Source: Pinibacter soli (GTDB lineage: Bacteria; Bacteroidota; Bacteroidia; Chitinophagales; Chitinophagaceae). Taken from it: DNA of 64,000 nt. The stretch covers positions 496,001 to 560,000 of the forward strand of contig NZ_JASBRG010000005.1 in NCBI RefSeq assembly GCF_029961145.1, read 5' to 3'. The notes below the pieces were generated by a model. It did not search any database and was not told the DNA's origin. It worked only from the letters and a program-made list of their open reading frames with translations. Below, one piece after another: positions 55,084 to 63,248 of this stretch. Both the position numbers and the translations under genes were made by a program. Within the stretch, counting starts at the first letter, position 1; each line of letters opens with the position of its first letter.

Positions 55084-56004
55084 TTATTTCAACTCCGTTT
55101 TATAGTTATTCACGTTTGTAATATCCAGCTGCGACAGCAGATCAAGCGCCCTTGATTTCTCGTCGGCAGGAGATTTCTTAAATATTTTTATTAACTCATT
55201 TGATTTTCCCTGGAAAAAGAATTGGGTAATCATCAGGTTCGGATTCTGAGTATTTAGGTTGCTCAGAAAATTTAAAGATGCCAAAATACCTTTTCGTCCT
55301 GCAACGTCATCTTCATACATCTTGTCCATGCCCGTTCTGTAATAGCTATAAAACGCATCGTGGATGATAGAGTAACGGTTGTTTGTGAGATTTTCCATTA
55401 ACCAATAGCGGTTTCTTTGGCCATCGAAAGCTTTCCATCCGGCCAAGTCTCTTCCATCGGGAGCATTGCTAACTATATTCTGTGCCTTTTGAAAGTAAGG
55501 ATCACCACCTCTGAGAACATAGCTATCGTAGTCTAATCCCAATATGATATACACGTAGTATGCCAATACAGCCGTAAGATTTGCTGCTGCCGCATCGTTT
55601 CCTGAAACACGATTTTCGTTAAAGTCTAGCTGCTGAAATTCCACATATCTGAATGTAAGGTTATCATCGATAAAATTGATCAACGGACTATCGTAGCTCG
55701 AATTATAGATTGGTCTCGCAGCTTGCACTGTAAGGCTTGCAGAAAACATATTATTCTCTCCTGCGCTACTGATATTCACCAAAAAATTACAAACGACTTT
55801 TTCATTTTGCTGATAAACATCGTTTGTCCATTTACGATTGTTCAGGAAATTATTGAGCGAGGTTTGTAAAGTTTGGAAAACTTTTTTGTCAACCGTGGAA
55901 CCAACACGGTTTGATGCAATACTTACTTTCGCCTGCAACTCCTGCGCATTCGACAGCTGTAGCGACAACAATAAAACCGAGAGGATTAAATAAATTTTAC
56001 GCAT
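55084..56004 (-). CDS. porD: Type IX secretion protein PorD (DUF4835)
   Basis: The 306-aa protein has a signal peptide (1-20, QLSNAQ). The body carries DUF4835 signatures: TLQTSLNNFLNNRKWTND, FTASLTVQAARPIY-type strand (residues FSASLTVQAARPIYNSSYDS), NLTAVLAYYVYIILGLDYDSY and a C-terminal LFSL-type segment. PorD/DUF4835 is required for T9SS function in Porphyromonas gingivalis; its precise role is unclear. The ATG overlaps the coaBC stop by 8 nt, so the two are translationally coupled. Confidence 0.9.
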   Translation of the reverse strand: MRKIYLILSVLLLSLQLSNAQELQAKVSIASNRVGSTVDKKVFQTLQTSLNNFLNNRKWTNDVYQQNEKVVCNFLVNISSAGENNMFSASLTVQAARPIYNSSYDSPLINFIDDNLTFRYVEFQQLDFNENRVSGNDAAAANLTAVLAYYVYIILGLDYDSYVLRGGDPYFQKAQNIVSNAPDGRDLAGWKAFDGQRNRYWLMENLTNNRYSIIHDAFYSYYRTGMDKMYEDDVAGRKGILASLNFLSNLNTQNPNLMITQFFFQGKSNELIKIFKKSPADEKSRALDLLSQLDITNVNNYKTELK

Positions 56005-57193
56005 AAATATTTTTTACAATTACGTCTACAATATCTTTCGCAACAAGTGCTTTATCCTTTTGGTCATAGGTAGTGGCAGCGCCGCTTTTTTCAAAAATAG
56101 TTATCTTATTGGTATCTGTTCCAAAGCCTGCTCCTTTATCTCTTAAAGAATTCAAAACAATGATATCAGCATTTTTATCTTTAAGCTTCGACTTTGCGTA
56201 TTCAGCTTCATTTTTCGTTTCCAGGGCAAATCCAACCAACAGCTGTTTCTCTTTTTTAATTTGGCCAAGGCTTTTCAAAATGTCTTTTGTCTTCTGCAAT
56301 TCCAGTACAAGATTACCGTCATTTTTCTTAATCTTTTCCGAAAATGTGTTAACGGGAGTATAATCTGCAACTGCCGCCGCCATCACCGCCAAATTCATTT
56401 CGGGAAATTGTTTAATACAAACCTCATACATTTCTTCAGCCGAGGTTACATGAAACGTTTTTATTTTCTTTTCATCCACTGAAACATTTGAGGGTCCTAA
56501 TACGAGGGTTACTTCAGCTCCTCGTTTTACCAATTCATTTGCAATGGCAACGCCCATTTTACCGGAAGAATGATTTCCAATGAACCGGACTGGATCGAGT
56601 AATTCATATGTTGGCCCCGCAGTAATTAAAGCTTTTTTTCCTGATAGCTCTTTTTGATAATTGAAGTGTGATTGAAGCGTAGCCAGAATAGTTTGAACTT
56701 CAGCCATTCTTCCATCACCAAATAAACCGCTTGCTAATTCGCCTTTTTCAGCAGGAATAATATGGTTGCCAAAATCGTTTATTTTTTTCAGATTCTCTTT
56801 CGTTGAAGGATGATGCCACATATCGTCATCCATTGCAGGAGCAACAAAGACAGGGCATGTTGCGGAGAGGTAAACTGCCAGAAGCAAATTATCACATAAA
56901 CCATGGGCCATTTTGCCTAATGTATTACAACTCAAAGGCGCTATAACCATCACATCGGCCCATCTACCCAACATTACATGATTCGCCCAGGAATCATTTT
57001 CAAAAAGATCTGCAGTCACTGAATTTTTAGAGAGTGTAGACAGAGTAAGCGGCGTTACAAAATCTTTCGCAGCCGAAGTCATTACTACCTTTACTTCCGC
57101 TCCTTGCTTCACAAGCTCACGCACAAGTAGAACAGTTTTATAGGCTGCTATGCTACCAGTTATTCCAATCAGAATTTTTTTTCCTTGAAACAT
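55997..57193 (-). CDS. coaBC: Bifunctional phosphopantothenoylcysteine decarboxylase / phosphopantothenate-cysteine ligase
   Basis: Start taken at the ATG of MFQGKKILIGITGSIAAYK (57193, 398 aa); the frame reaches a TTG at 57226 only. The flavoprotein CoaC half shows GITGSIAAYK, the VIAPLSCNTLGKMAHGLCDNLL block and the substrate-binding APAMDDDMW. The CoaB half shows LITAGPTYELLDPVRFIGNHSSGKMG (split) and the EKIKKNDG CTP/Lys segment. It carries out two steps of CoA synthesis from phosphopantothenate. A near-consensus -7 box TAATTTTA (57206-57199) lies 5 nt upstream of the ATG. Confidence 0.97.
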   Translation of the reverse strand: MFQGKKILIGITGSIAAYKTVLLVRELVKQGAEVKVVMTSAAKDFVTPLTLSTLSKNSVTADLFENDSWANHVMLGRWADVMVIAPLSCNTLGKMAHGLCDNLLLAVYLSATCPVFVAPAMDDDMWHHPSTKENLKKINDFGNHIIPAEKGELASGLFGDGRMAEVQTILATLQSHFNYQKELSGKKALITAGPTYELLDPVRFIGNHSSGKMGVAIANELVKRGAEVTLVLGPSNVSVDEKKIKTFHVTSAEEMYEVCIKQFPEMNLAVMAAAVADYTPVNTFSEKIKKNDGNLVLELQKTKDILKSLGQIKKEKQLLVGFALETKNEAEYAKSKLKDKNADIIVLNSLRDKGAGFGTDTNKITIFEKSGAATTYDQKDKALVAKDIVDVIVKNIYA

Positions 57194-57198
57194 GGGTC

Positions 57199-57206
57199 TA
57201 AAATTA
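57199..57206 (-). promoter_or_regulatory. -7-like box of coaBC
   Basis: On the minus strand TAATTTTA differs from TAnnTTTG only in the last base and ends 5 nt before the coaBC ATG. Confidence 0.35.
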
Positions 57207-57242
57207 TGGTTTATTTGCCGTTTCAAAAGAGAAAAAAGAAAA

Positions 57243-57265
57243 GCGACAAGCTATGAACCTGTCGC
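57243..57265 (-). terminator. Second terminator-like hairpin between rpoZ and coaBC
   Basis: The stem GCGACA/TGTCGC (57243-57248 with 57260-57265) is followed on the minus strand by TTTTCTTTTTTCTCTTTT. It stands in tandem with the hairpin at 57305. Confidence 0.65.
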
Positions 57266-57304
57266 CTAAATATATTAAAAATTAAGCACGTATTAGAAAT
57301 ACCA

Positions 57305-57339
57305 AAAGCCGTAGCTCATCAAATTTGACCTACGGCTTT
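57305..57339 (-). terminator. Terminator of bamD-rpoZ
   Basis: The perfect 10-bp stem AAAGCCGTAG/CTACGGCTTT (57305-57314 with 57330-57339) is followed by a T-rich tract on the minus strand. It lies about 20 nt after the rpoZ stop. Confidence 0.8.
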
Positions 57340-57360
57340 AATTTATTTTAGAAAATATTA

Positions 57361-57705
57361 CTAGCTAAACAGGTTGTCTTCCTGGTTCTTTCTGTAATAG
57401 ATTTTCTCTTCTAGAAACTCCTGTGTAGCGATAAGAGCAGGATTCGGCATTCTTTCGTATGCACGTGAAATTTCGATTTGCTCTTTGTTCTCATGAATTT
57501 CCTCAAGGCTATCTGTATGACTTGCAAATTCGTCAAGCTTGTTGTGCAATTCTTCTTTCAAACCAATATTGATTTGGTTTGCTCTTTTTGCTATAACAGC
57601 AATTGATTCATACAAATTGCCGGTTTTACCTTTAATCTCAAGTAAATTTTTAGTTTCAGCAGTATTTACCATGCTTGAACTAAGATGCTTTCTTAACTTG
57701 CTCAT
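57361..57705 (-). CDS. rpoZ: DNA-directed RNA polymerase omega subunit
   Basis: The 114-aa protein has the omega/Rpb6-like segment NLYESIAVIAKRANQINIGLKEELHNKLDEF (about 30-62), which matches the Bacteroidota omega family, plus a C-terminal acidic/aromatic tail. Omega helps assemble and stabilise the RNA polymerase core. The ATG lies inside the 3' end of bamD (26-nt overlap), and a terminator follows its stop. In Bacteroidota I recall the order bamD-rpoZ-coaBC-porD as conserved. Confidence 0.9.
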   Translation of the reverse strand: MSKLRKHLSSSMVNTAETKNLLEIKGKTGNLYESIAVIAKRANQINIGLKEELHNKLDEFASHTDSLEEIHENKEQIEISRAYERMPNPALIATQEFLEEKIYYRKNQEDNLFS

Positions 57706-58495
57706 TTTTTATAGCTTTAATATTGTTTTGAGCCAGAGTTGAATATTTCTCTACCTCTTTGATAATTTTGCTTTCAGGAAAACGATCTGAAAATTCATTG
57801 CATTCTGTCAATACTTTTTCAAATCTCTCTTCCTGCTTCGTTGCAATACTCAACACAGCGTATTCGTAAAAGGACTTAATTGAGAATAATTTATATTCAT
57901 CACTTTTTTGTGAATCAGGAAAATCGTTGATCAGGGTTGTAAACGCAACAGAAGCTGCTTTATACTGCCCCATGTTGTAATACAAAAACGCACTTAAGTA
58001 TTCTTTCTCTTCCAGTTTCTGACGGCATTTATCTACAATTTCCATCGCTTCTTTCGAACGTTCTGACCTGGGGTGTGTATTGATAAATGTCTGCATCAAA
58101 CCCATCGCTTTATAGGTATTGGTCTGATCAAGCTCTGTTTTCGGAGACTGCTTGTAAAAGGTATATGCACGCATATAGTCCATTTCTTCAGCTTTCGGAC
58201 TTGTAGGATACACTTCAACAAATCCTTTAAAAAGATTTTCTGCGTTCTGATAATCCTTTAAATAAAAGGCACTGTACGCAGATTTATAATACATGTCTTC
58301 AAATCTGGGAGTCCCCTTAAATATAGGAAATAATTCTTCATATAACTGCTGTGCGTAGTTATAATTCTTTTTCGCGTAGTACTGCTCAGCCATACGGTAC
58401 TTGTACTCGTAGTCGTTGCTCTTTTGCACTTTAGACAAAGAAGAACACGCTGAAAATGTGATGATTATGGTAAATGCTATTATTAAAAATCTCAT
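57680..58495 (-). CDS. bamD: Outer-membrane assembly lipoprotein BamD
   Basis: Start taken at the ATG of MRFLIIAFTIIITFSACSS (58495, 271 aa), which gives a normal lipobox with Cys17; a TTG at 58507 is the only extension. TPR repeats fill the protein (YYAKKNYNYAQQLYEELFPIFKGTPRFED, AENLFKGFVEVYPTSPKAEEM, ALGLMQTF-type helices). The layout is that of BamD/YfiO, which binds BamA and feeds barrel proteins to the outer membrane. A consensus -7 box (TAACTTTG, 58512-58505 on the minus strand) lies 9 nt upstream. Confidence 0.94.
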   Translation of the reverse strand: MRFLIIAFTIIITFSACSSLSKVQKSNDYEYKYRMAEQYYAKKNYNYAQQLYEELFPIFKGTPRFEDMYYKSAYSAFYLKDYQNAENLFKGFVEVYPTSPKAEEMDYMRAYTFYKQSPKTELDQTNTYKAMGLMQTFINTHPRSERSKEAMEIVDKCRQKLEEKEYLSAFLYYNMGQYKAASVAFTTLINDFPDSQKSDEYKLFSIKSFYEYAVLSIATKQEERFEKVLTECNEFSDRFPESKIIKEVEKYSTLAQNNIKAIKNEQVKKAS

Positions 58496-58504
58496 AAAGG
58501 CTGG

Positions 58505-58512
58505 CAAAGTTA
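58505..58512 (-). promoter_or_regulatory. -7 promoter box of bamD
   Basis: On the minus strand TAACTTTG is an exact TAnnTTTG match 9 nt before the ATG. The 5' UTR would be only a few bases long. Confidence 0.55.
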
Positions 58513-58581
58513 ACTGTTTTATACAAAAAAATGCGTAAAAAATCAGGTCGCCAAAAAGAAATAGTTAATATAATACAAAAA

Positions 58582-58597
58582 CCCTCCAAATGGAGGG
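58582..58597 (-). terminator. Terminator of the OmpA/TSP3 gene
   Basis: The stem CCCTCC/GGAGGG with an AAAT loop is followed on the minus strand by TTTTTGTAT. It lies 29 nt after the stop of the OmpA-family gene. Confidence 0.85.
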
Positions 58598-58625
58598 CTT
58601 TGTAGTTATTGTGCAAAAAGTCATC

Positions 58626-60293
58626 TTATTTTTTTCTAAGATTTGGATGCGGAGCAGGAACAGTGTTAGGTCCTTCTTCGTTTGAACCATCTCTTAAATC
58701 TACAGTGCTTGCATCACCACCGCCTTCACCATATTTGAAGATCAAACGGTCTGCGTTGATACCTTCTTTTTCAACAAGGTAGTTGATCACTGCATTTACA
58801 CGATCCCAGCTTAATTGCTGAGCAGCTTTGCTAGACTCACCATAACCAACTACAGCTACTTTACAATTTGCGTTGTCTTTCATTTTTTGAGCAACGGTTG
58901 CCAATACAGCTTTAGCGTCTTTGCTCAAGCTTACTGATTTCGCGCCAAAAGATACACTTGGCAATTCACCGATACCACAACCTGCTGGTTTAGCCATCAT
59001 GTTGTTTCTCAGTTCTTTACAGCAGTCTGGTTCTGGGCATTTACCTACGCCATCAGCGTCAACTGGTTGACATTGTGTTGGAGTGATAAGTTCTTTATCC
59101 TTGTAATCAGGAACGCCATCACCATCTGTATCCTTGCTAACACCATGAGAGTCAACAGGAGCACCAGCCGGAGTATTTGGTTCAAGATCGAATTGATCAG
59201 TTACACCATCGCCATCAGCATCATCCAAAACTGGTTTTGGAAGTTTCATGTGACGAGGAGCGTTGATTTCGTTGTAAGCGTAATCCAATGGGTTAAGCCA
59301 CCACAATGGTTCAACAGATTTGCCACCAAGGTTGAAGTTCAAACCAACTGAAAGGAAGTTGTAAGAATCGAAATCGCGAGTCATCACACCAGCAGGACGG
59401 CTTGCACCCTGAGGAATAGTAGAAGCCTGCCATTGTTGACCATCGATCAGGTCAGACTTAACGATAGTATATTTGTCTTCAAGTTGAAGGTTCATCTTCT
59501 TAGACAATTTAAACTGAACGCCTGCACCCAGTACCAAAGCTGGCTTGAACGATTGGCCAAACAATTTTGGTTGAGCCGGATCAGTTTCAGCGTGCGTTTC
59601 ATAAGATTTGTCCATACCAGCCTTCAAATCTTTCCTGATGTCTTTTCTGTTTGCATAAGTGAATCCGCCACCAGTTCCACCGTATTTATTGATAACGTTC
59701 TGGAAAAGGGAAGTATAAGGATTTCCGTTTCCGTCGAGTGCGTCCACTTTTGTATCATAGATCATACCTGCTATACCACCGAAGCCATATACGTTAAATC
59801 CAGTTTTAGCTTTATGGAAACGGATGTTGTTCAAAGTAACAACACCTTGAACGCTCAATTCCTGTATAGTTGTTCTGTAATTATAAAAAACTGCTGCACC
59901 TGCCGGGTAAGCAGCCCATGCACTGTTGGTCGATGTAGGAATTGAAGGAGAGAAGTTAAGACCTCTTGATCTCATCCAATCGTATTCGCCTCTGATAGAG
60001 AAAACATAACCCAATGCTTTTCTTGCACTTACACCAAAGCCACCTGTCATTGCCTGGTAACGAACATCACCAGCTACTGCAGGCCAACCAACCTTAACAC
60101 CAAGTTCCCACTGGTTTCTTGGCTTAGCAGGGTAAGGATAGGCATTGTTCAAAAATTCGTTGTGCTGAGGTAAATTTTTCTTTGAAATTAAAGAAGAGTC
60201 TTTAACATCGTAGCTTGCTCCAAGCTGGGCAAAAGCTCCGGATGCTGTAAGGCATAGGAGTGCCGTTAACAATTTAAACTTTTTGCGTACCAT
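58626..60293 (-). CDS. OmpA-family outer-membrane protein with thrombospondin type 3 repeats
   Basis: The 555-aa protein has a signal peptide (about 1-22, ASGAFAQ). An N-terminal outer-membrane barrel spans about 40-330 (with WELGVKVGWPAVAGDV and the SVGLNFNLGGKS strand). Calcium-binding TSP3 repeats follow at about 355-415 (DDADGDGVTDQFD, KDTDGDGVPDYKD). A peptidoglycan-binding OmpA domain is at about 440-530 (VAVVGYGESSKAAQQLSWDRVNAVINYL). Such proteins are among the most abundant Bacteroidota envelope proteins and link the outer membrane to the wall. A good -33/-7 promoter is present. Confidence 0.93.
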   Translation of the reverse strand: MVRKKFKLLTALLCLTASGAFAQLGASYDVKDSSLISKKNLPQHNEFLNNAYPYPAKPRNQWELGVKVGWPAVAGDVRYQAMTGGFGVSARKALGYVFSIRGEYDWMRSRGLNFSPSIPTSTNSAWAAYPAGAAVFYNYRTTIQELSVQGVVTLNNIRFHKAKTGFNVYGFGGIAGMIYDTKVDALDGNGNPYTSLFQNVINKYGGTGGGFTYANRKDIRKDLKAGMDKSYETHAETDPAQPKLFGQSFKPALVLGAGVQFKLSKKMNLQLEDKYTIVKSDLIDGQQWQASTIPQGASRPAGVMTRDFDSYNFLSVGLNFNLGGKSVEPLWWLNPLDYAYNEINAPRHMKLPKPVLDDADGDGVTDQFDLEPNTPAGAPVDSHGVSKDTDGDGVPDYKDKELITPTQCQPVDADGVGKCPEPDCCKELRNNMMAKPAGCGIGELPSVSFGAKSVSLSKDAKAVLATVAQKMKDNANCKVAVVGYGESSKAAQQLSWDRVNAVINYLVEKEGINADRLIFKYGEGGGDASTVDLRDGSNEEGPNTVPAPHPNLRKK

Positions 60294-60339
60294 AACTCAG
60301 TTTTAAGTAAATTTTAAGATAAAAAAGAAACACTAGCCA

Positions 60340-60370
60340 CAAAAGTATTAATTGGCCGCTAAAAACCAAA
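60340..60370 (-). promoter_or_regulatory. Promoter of the OmpA/TSP3 gene (-33 and -7 boxes)
   Basis: On the minus strand TTTG (60370-60367) and TACTTTTG (60347-60340) are separated by 19 nt, the canonical Bacteroidota layout. The leader to the ATG at 60293 is about 40 nt. Confidence 0.75.
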
Positions 60371-60498
60371 TAATTTTTTGCTTTATTCGGTATATTAAGT
60401 TGCACAAAATCAATTAAAAGGCAATAAAAATTAAAAAACTGCTGCATTGTCCGTTTTATTTAACCAATGTATTAATTTGCCCCGATTAACCTTTTTGC

Positions 60499-61461
60499 AT
60501 GGAGCTGTCATTACCTGTCATAAACGAAGAATTAGCTATTTTTTCTACAAAGTTCAAGGGCTCTGTTAAAAGCGATGTGGCATTGCTAGACAGAATCATG
60601 AGTTTCATCGTGAAACGAAAAGGTAAACAACTAAGACCAATGTTTGTTCTGCTTGCAGCGAAATTGTGCGGGGAAGTCAATGAATCTACCTACCGTGCGG
60701 CATCATTGGTTGAAATATTGCATACTGCTTCCTTAGTTCATGACGATGTTGTGGATGAATCGTTTGAACGAAGAGGTTTCTTTTCTACTTATGCCTTGTG
60801 GAAAGCAAAAGCTTCCGTTCTTGTCGGTGATTACCTGTTTGCAAAAGGCCTGCTGCTCTCTTTGGATAACAACGAATTCAGAATATTACAGATCCTTTCA
60901 GAAGCAGTCCGGAAAATGAGCGAAGGAGAATTATTGCAGATTGAAAAAGCAAGAACATTGAATCTTAATGAATCTGTTTATTTCGACATTATCACTAACA
61001 AAACAGCCTCTTTGTTAGCTTCTGCATGTGGCGCGGGTGCCTACTCTACCAGTCAAAGTGATGAGACTGCGGAGAAAATGCGTTTGTTTGGAGAAAAAGT
61101 AGGTATTGCATTTCAGATAAAGGATGACCTTTTCGATTATGGCAGTGAAGACGTAGGAAAACCTACGGGAAATGATATCCAGGAAAAAAAGCTTACTCTC
61201 CCTATTATTTATACGATTAATAATGCGGACAACGCTCTAAGAAAGAAGCTAATTTACATCGTTAAAAATCAAAATAAAAAGAAAGAAAAAGTTCAGGAAG
61301 TAATAAGCGAAGTAGTTAAAGCAGGCGGAATTCAATACGCAACTGAAAAAATGTTTCAGTACAGAGATGATGCCTTGGAGATTTTGCATACTTTTCCGGA
61401 ATCGGAAGTAAGAAAAAGTTTAGAACAGCTTGTTAGATATACCACCGATCGAAAATATTGA
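60499..61461 (+). CDS. Polyprenyl diphosphate synthase
   Basis: The 320-aa protein is a trans-prenyltransferase. GKQLRP at 42-47, the first aspartate-rich motif Asp82-Asp83-xx-Asp86 (LVHDDVVDES) and the second (QIKDDLFDYG, about 206-213) are complete. Small residues upstream of the first motif (HTASL) suit long-chain products, so an octaprenyl- or similar diphosphate for the menaquinone side chain is likely, which would serve the same quinone made by MqnB/MqnD. recJ follows after 6 nt. Confidence 0.95.
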   Translation: MELSLPVINEELAIFSTKFKGSVKSDVALLDRIMSFIVKRKGKQLRPMFVLLAAKLCGEVNESTYRAASLVEILHTASLVHDDVVDESFERRGFFSTYALWKAKASVLVGDYLFAKGLLLSLDNNEFRILQILSEAVRKMSEGELLQIEKARTLNLNESVYFDIITNKTASLLASACGAGAYSTSQSDETAEKMRLFGEKVGIAFQIKDDLFDYGSEDVGKPTGNDIQEKKLTLPIIYTINNADNALRKKLIYIVKNQNKKKEKVQEVISEVVKAGGIQYATEKMFQYRDDALEILHTFPESEVRKSLEQLVRYTTDRKY

Positions 61462-61467
61462 CTTGTC

Positions 61468-63189
61468 ATGATCAAAAAACGATGGAAAATATTGCAGGCA
61501 AATAATGCCACGGTGGAGGCTTTGCATACTTCCCTGAAAATTAACCCCGTTCTCTGTAAACTTCTTGTTCAAAGAGATATCAGCACTTTTGAAGAAGCCA
61601 AACAATTCTTCAGACCCCAACTTTCTGATTTGCATGACCCCTGGTTGATGAAGGACATGGACAAGGCGGTAGAGCGTATCATTAAAGCCATGCAAAACAG
61701 GGAAAAAATACTGGTGTTTGGCGACTACGATGTGGATGGAACAACTTCTGTCGCCTGCATGTACCAATTTTTTCAAAGGGTTTATGAAGCAGACAAAACT
61801 GATTTTTACATACCGCACAGATACAAGGAAGGTTATGGCGTTTCCAAACTTGGAATTGATTATGCCTTTGAAAATGGTTTCACATTAATAGTTTCGCTCG
61901 ACTGCGGTATTAAGTCGATCGAACTGATTGCATACGCAAAAACCCTCGGAATTGATTTTATAGTGTGTGACCACCACCTTCCTGATACAATTTTACCGCC
62001 GGCGTACGCTATTCTAAATCCTAAGCAGCCAGACTGTGAATACCCATACAAAGAGTTATGTGGCTGTGGAGTTGGATTTAAGCTGATTACGGCACTTACA
62101 AAAAGCATCGACTTACCAGAAGATGAATACTTACGCTACCTCGATTTAGTGGCAACGGCAATCGCAGCGGATATTGTACCGATAACAGGAGAAAATCGAG
62201 TCCTTGCATACTTTGGCTTAAAAAGAGCTAACGAAAATCCAAATGAAGGAATTAAAGCTTTAAAGGAATTAAGCGGCTCCGAAAAGGAGATGCATATCAA
62301 TAGCCTAGTCTTCATGATTGCACCCCGTATCAATGCAGCTGGCCGAATGGATGATGCATGTAAAGCAGTACAGCTTTTCGTTTCCAAGAACAAGACGGAA
62401 GCTATGAGCTATGCCGAAATGCTTCACTCTGACAACACGGATAGAAAAGAAGCTGACAAATCCATAACCGAGGAAGCTCTGGCGCTCATTCGTGGCGATG
62501 AAGTTATGGTCGGCAGAAAGAGTACCGTTGTTTTCCAGCAGCACTGGCACAAAGGTGTAGTGGGCATAGTTGCATCAAGATTGATAGAACATTTTTACAG
62601 ACCCACTATTGTATTAACTCTAAGTGGCGATGTGGTTGCAGGCAGTGCAAGAAGTGTAAATGGTTTTAATTTATATGAAGCAGTGCATGCATGTCGAGAA
62701 CATTTAATCGGCTACGGTGGACACTTCGCTGCAGCAGGTATGACGATGCTTCCGGAAAAAGTTGCTGACTTTAGCAGCAAGTTTGAAGAAGTAGTTGCTA
62801 CTACCATTTTACCAGAATCGTTGGTTCCCGAAATTCTGATCAACGCAGAAATTTCATTCGCTGATATCAAACCAACGTTCTATAACATCATTTGTCAAAT
62901 GGAGCCTTTCGGGCCTGAAAACATGCGTCCTGTTTTTGTAGCCAAAAATGTTTATAATACATCTTACTCCAAAATTGTAAAAGAAAGCCACATCAGATTT
63001 GTCGTTAAACAAAATAACATAACGCTTACAGGCATTGGCTTTGGTATGGCTGATAAGTTTCCTTTACTTCAAATGAATCGCCCGATTAATATTGTTTTTA
63101 CACTCGATGAAAATGAATGGAACAATACCAAAACTATTCAAATGAAGGTGATCGATTTTTGTGTTGCGGACGAAGGTGGTGAATCGTGA
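61468..63189 (+). CDS. recJ: Single-stranded-DNA-specific exonuclease RecJ
   Basis: The 573-aa protein has the DHH catalytic motifs: motif I GDYDVDGTTS with Asp86, Asp88 and Asp90, motif III CDHHLP (about 167), and motif IV LDCGIKS-type and later the DHHA1 domain (GSARSVNGFNLYEAV, YGGHFAAAGMTM about 411-425). It degrades 5'-ended single strands in recombination and mismatch repair. It is tightly coupled to the prenyl synthase gene. Its last codons GES and the stop are part of a family-C repeat, so the C-terminus is probably recent. Confidence 0.97.
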   Translation: MIKKRWKILQANNATVEALHTSLKINPVLCKLLVQRDISTFEEAKQFFRPQLSDLHDPWLMKDMDKAVERIIKAMQNREKILVFGDYDVDGTTSVACMYQFFQRVYEADKTDFYIPHRYKEGYGVSKLGIDYAFENGFTLIVSLDCGIKSIELIAYAKTLGIDFIVCDHHLPDTILPPAYAILNPKQPDCEYPYKELCGCGVGFKLITALTKSIDLPEDEYLRYLDLVATAIAADIVPITGENRVLAYFGLKRANENPNEGIKALKELSGSEKEMHINSLVFMIAPRINAAGRMDDACKAVQLFVSKNKTEAMSYAEMLHSDNTDRKEADKSITEEALALIRGDEVMVGRKSTVVFQQHWHKGVVGIVASRLIEHFYRPTIVLTLSGDVVAGSARSVNGFNLYEAVHACREHLIGYGGHFAAAGMTMLPEKVADFSSKFEEVVATTILPESLVPEILINAEISFADIKPTFYNIICQMEPFGPENMRPVFVAKNVYNTSYSKIVKESHIRFVVKQNNITLTGIGFGMADKFPLLQMNRPINIVFTLDENEWNNTKTIQMKVIDFCVADEGGES

Positions 63190-63246
63190 AAGGTGAATCG
63201 TGAATGATTGATATGCGTTCATTCACGATTCACAATTGATCATTCG
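63182..63246. repeat. Family C inverted repeat between convergent recJ and htpG
   Basis: GTGAATCGTGAAAGGTGAAT-type words at 63179-63206 and CATTCACGATTCACAATTGA at 63220-63239 form an inverted repeat; 63193-63206 pairs perfectly with 63220-63233. The left side contains the recJ stop. The pair ends a few nt before the htpG stop (63249). Confidence 0.9.
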
Positions 63247-63248
63247 TA

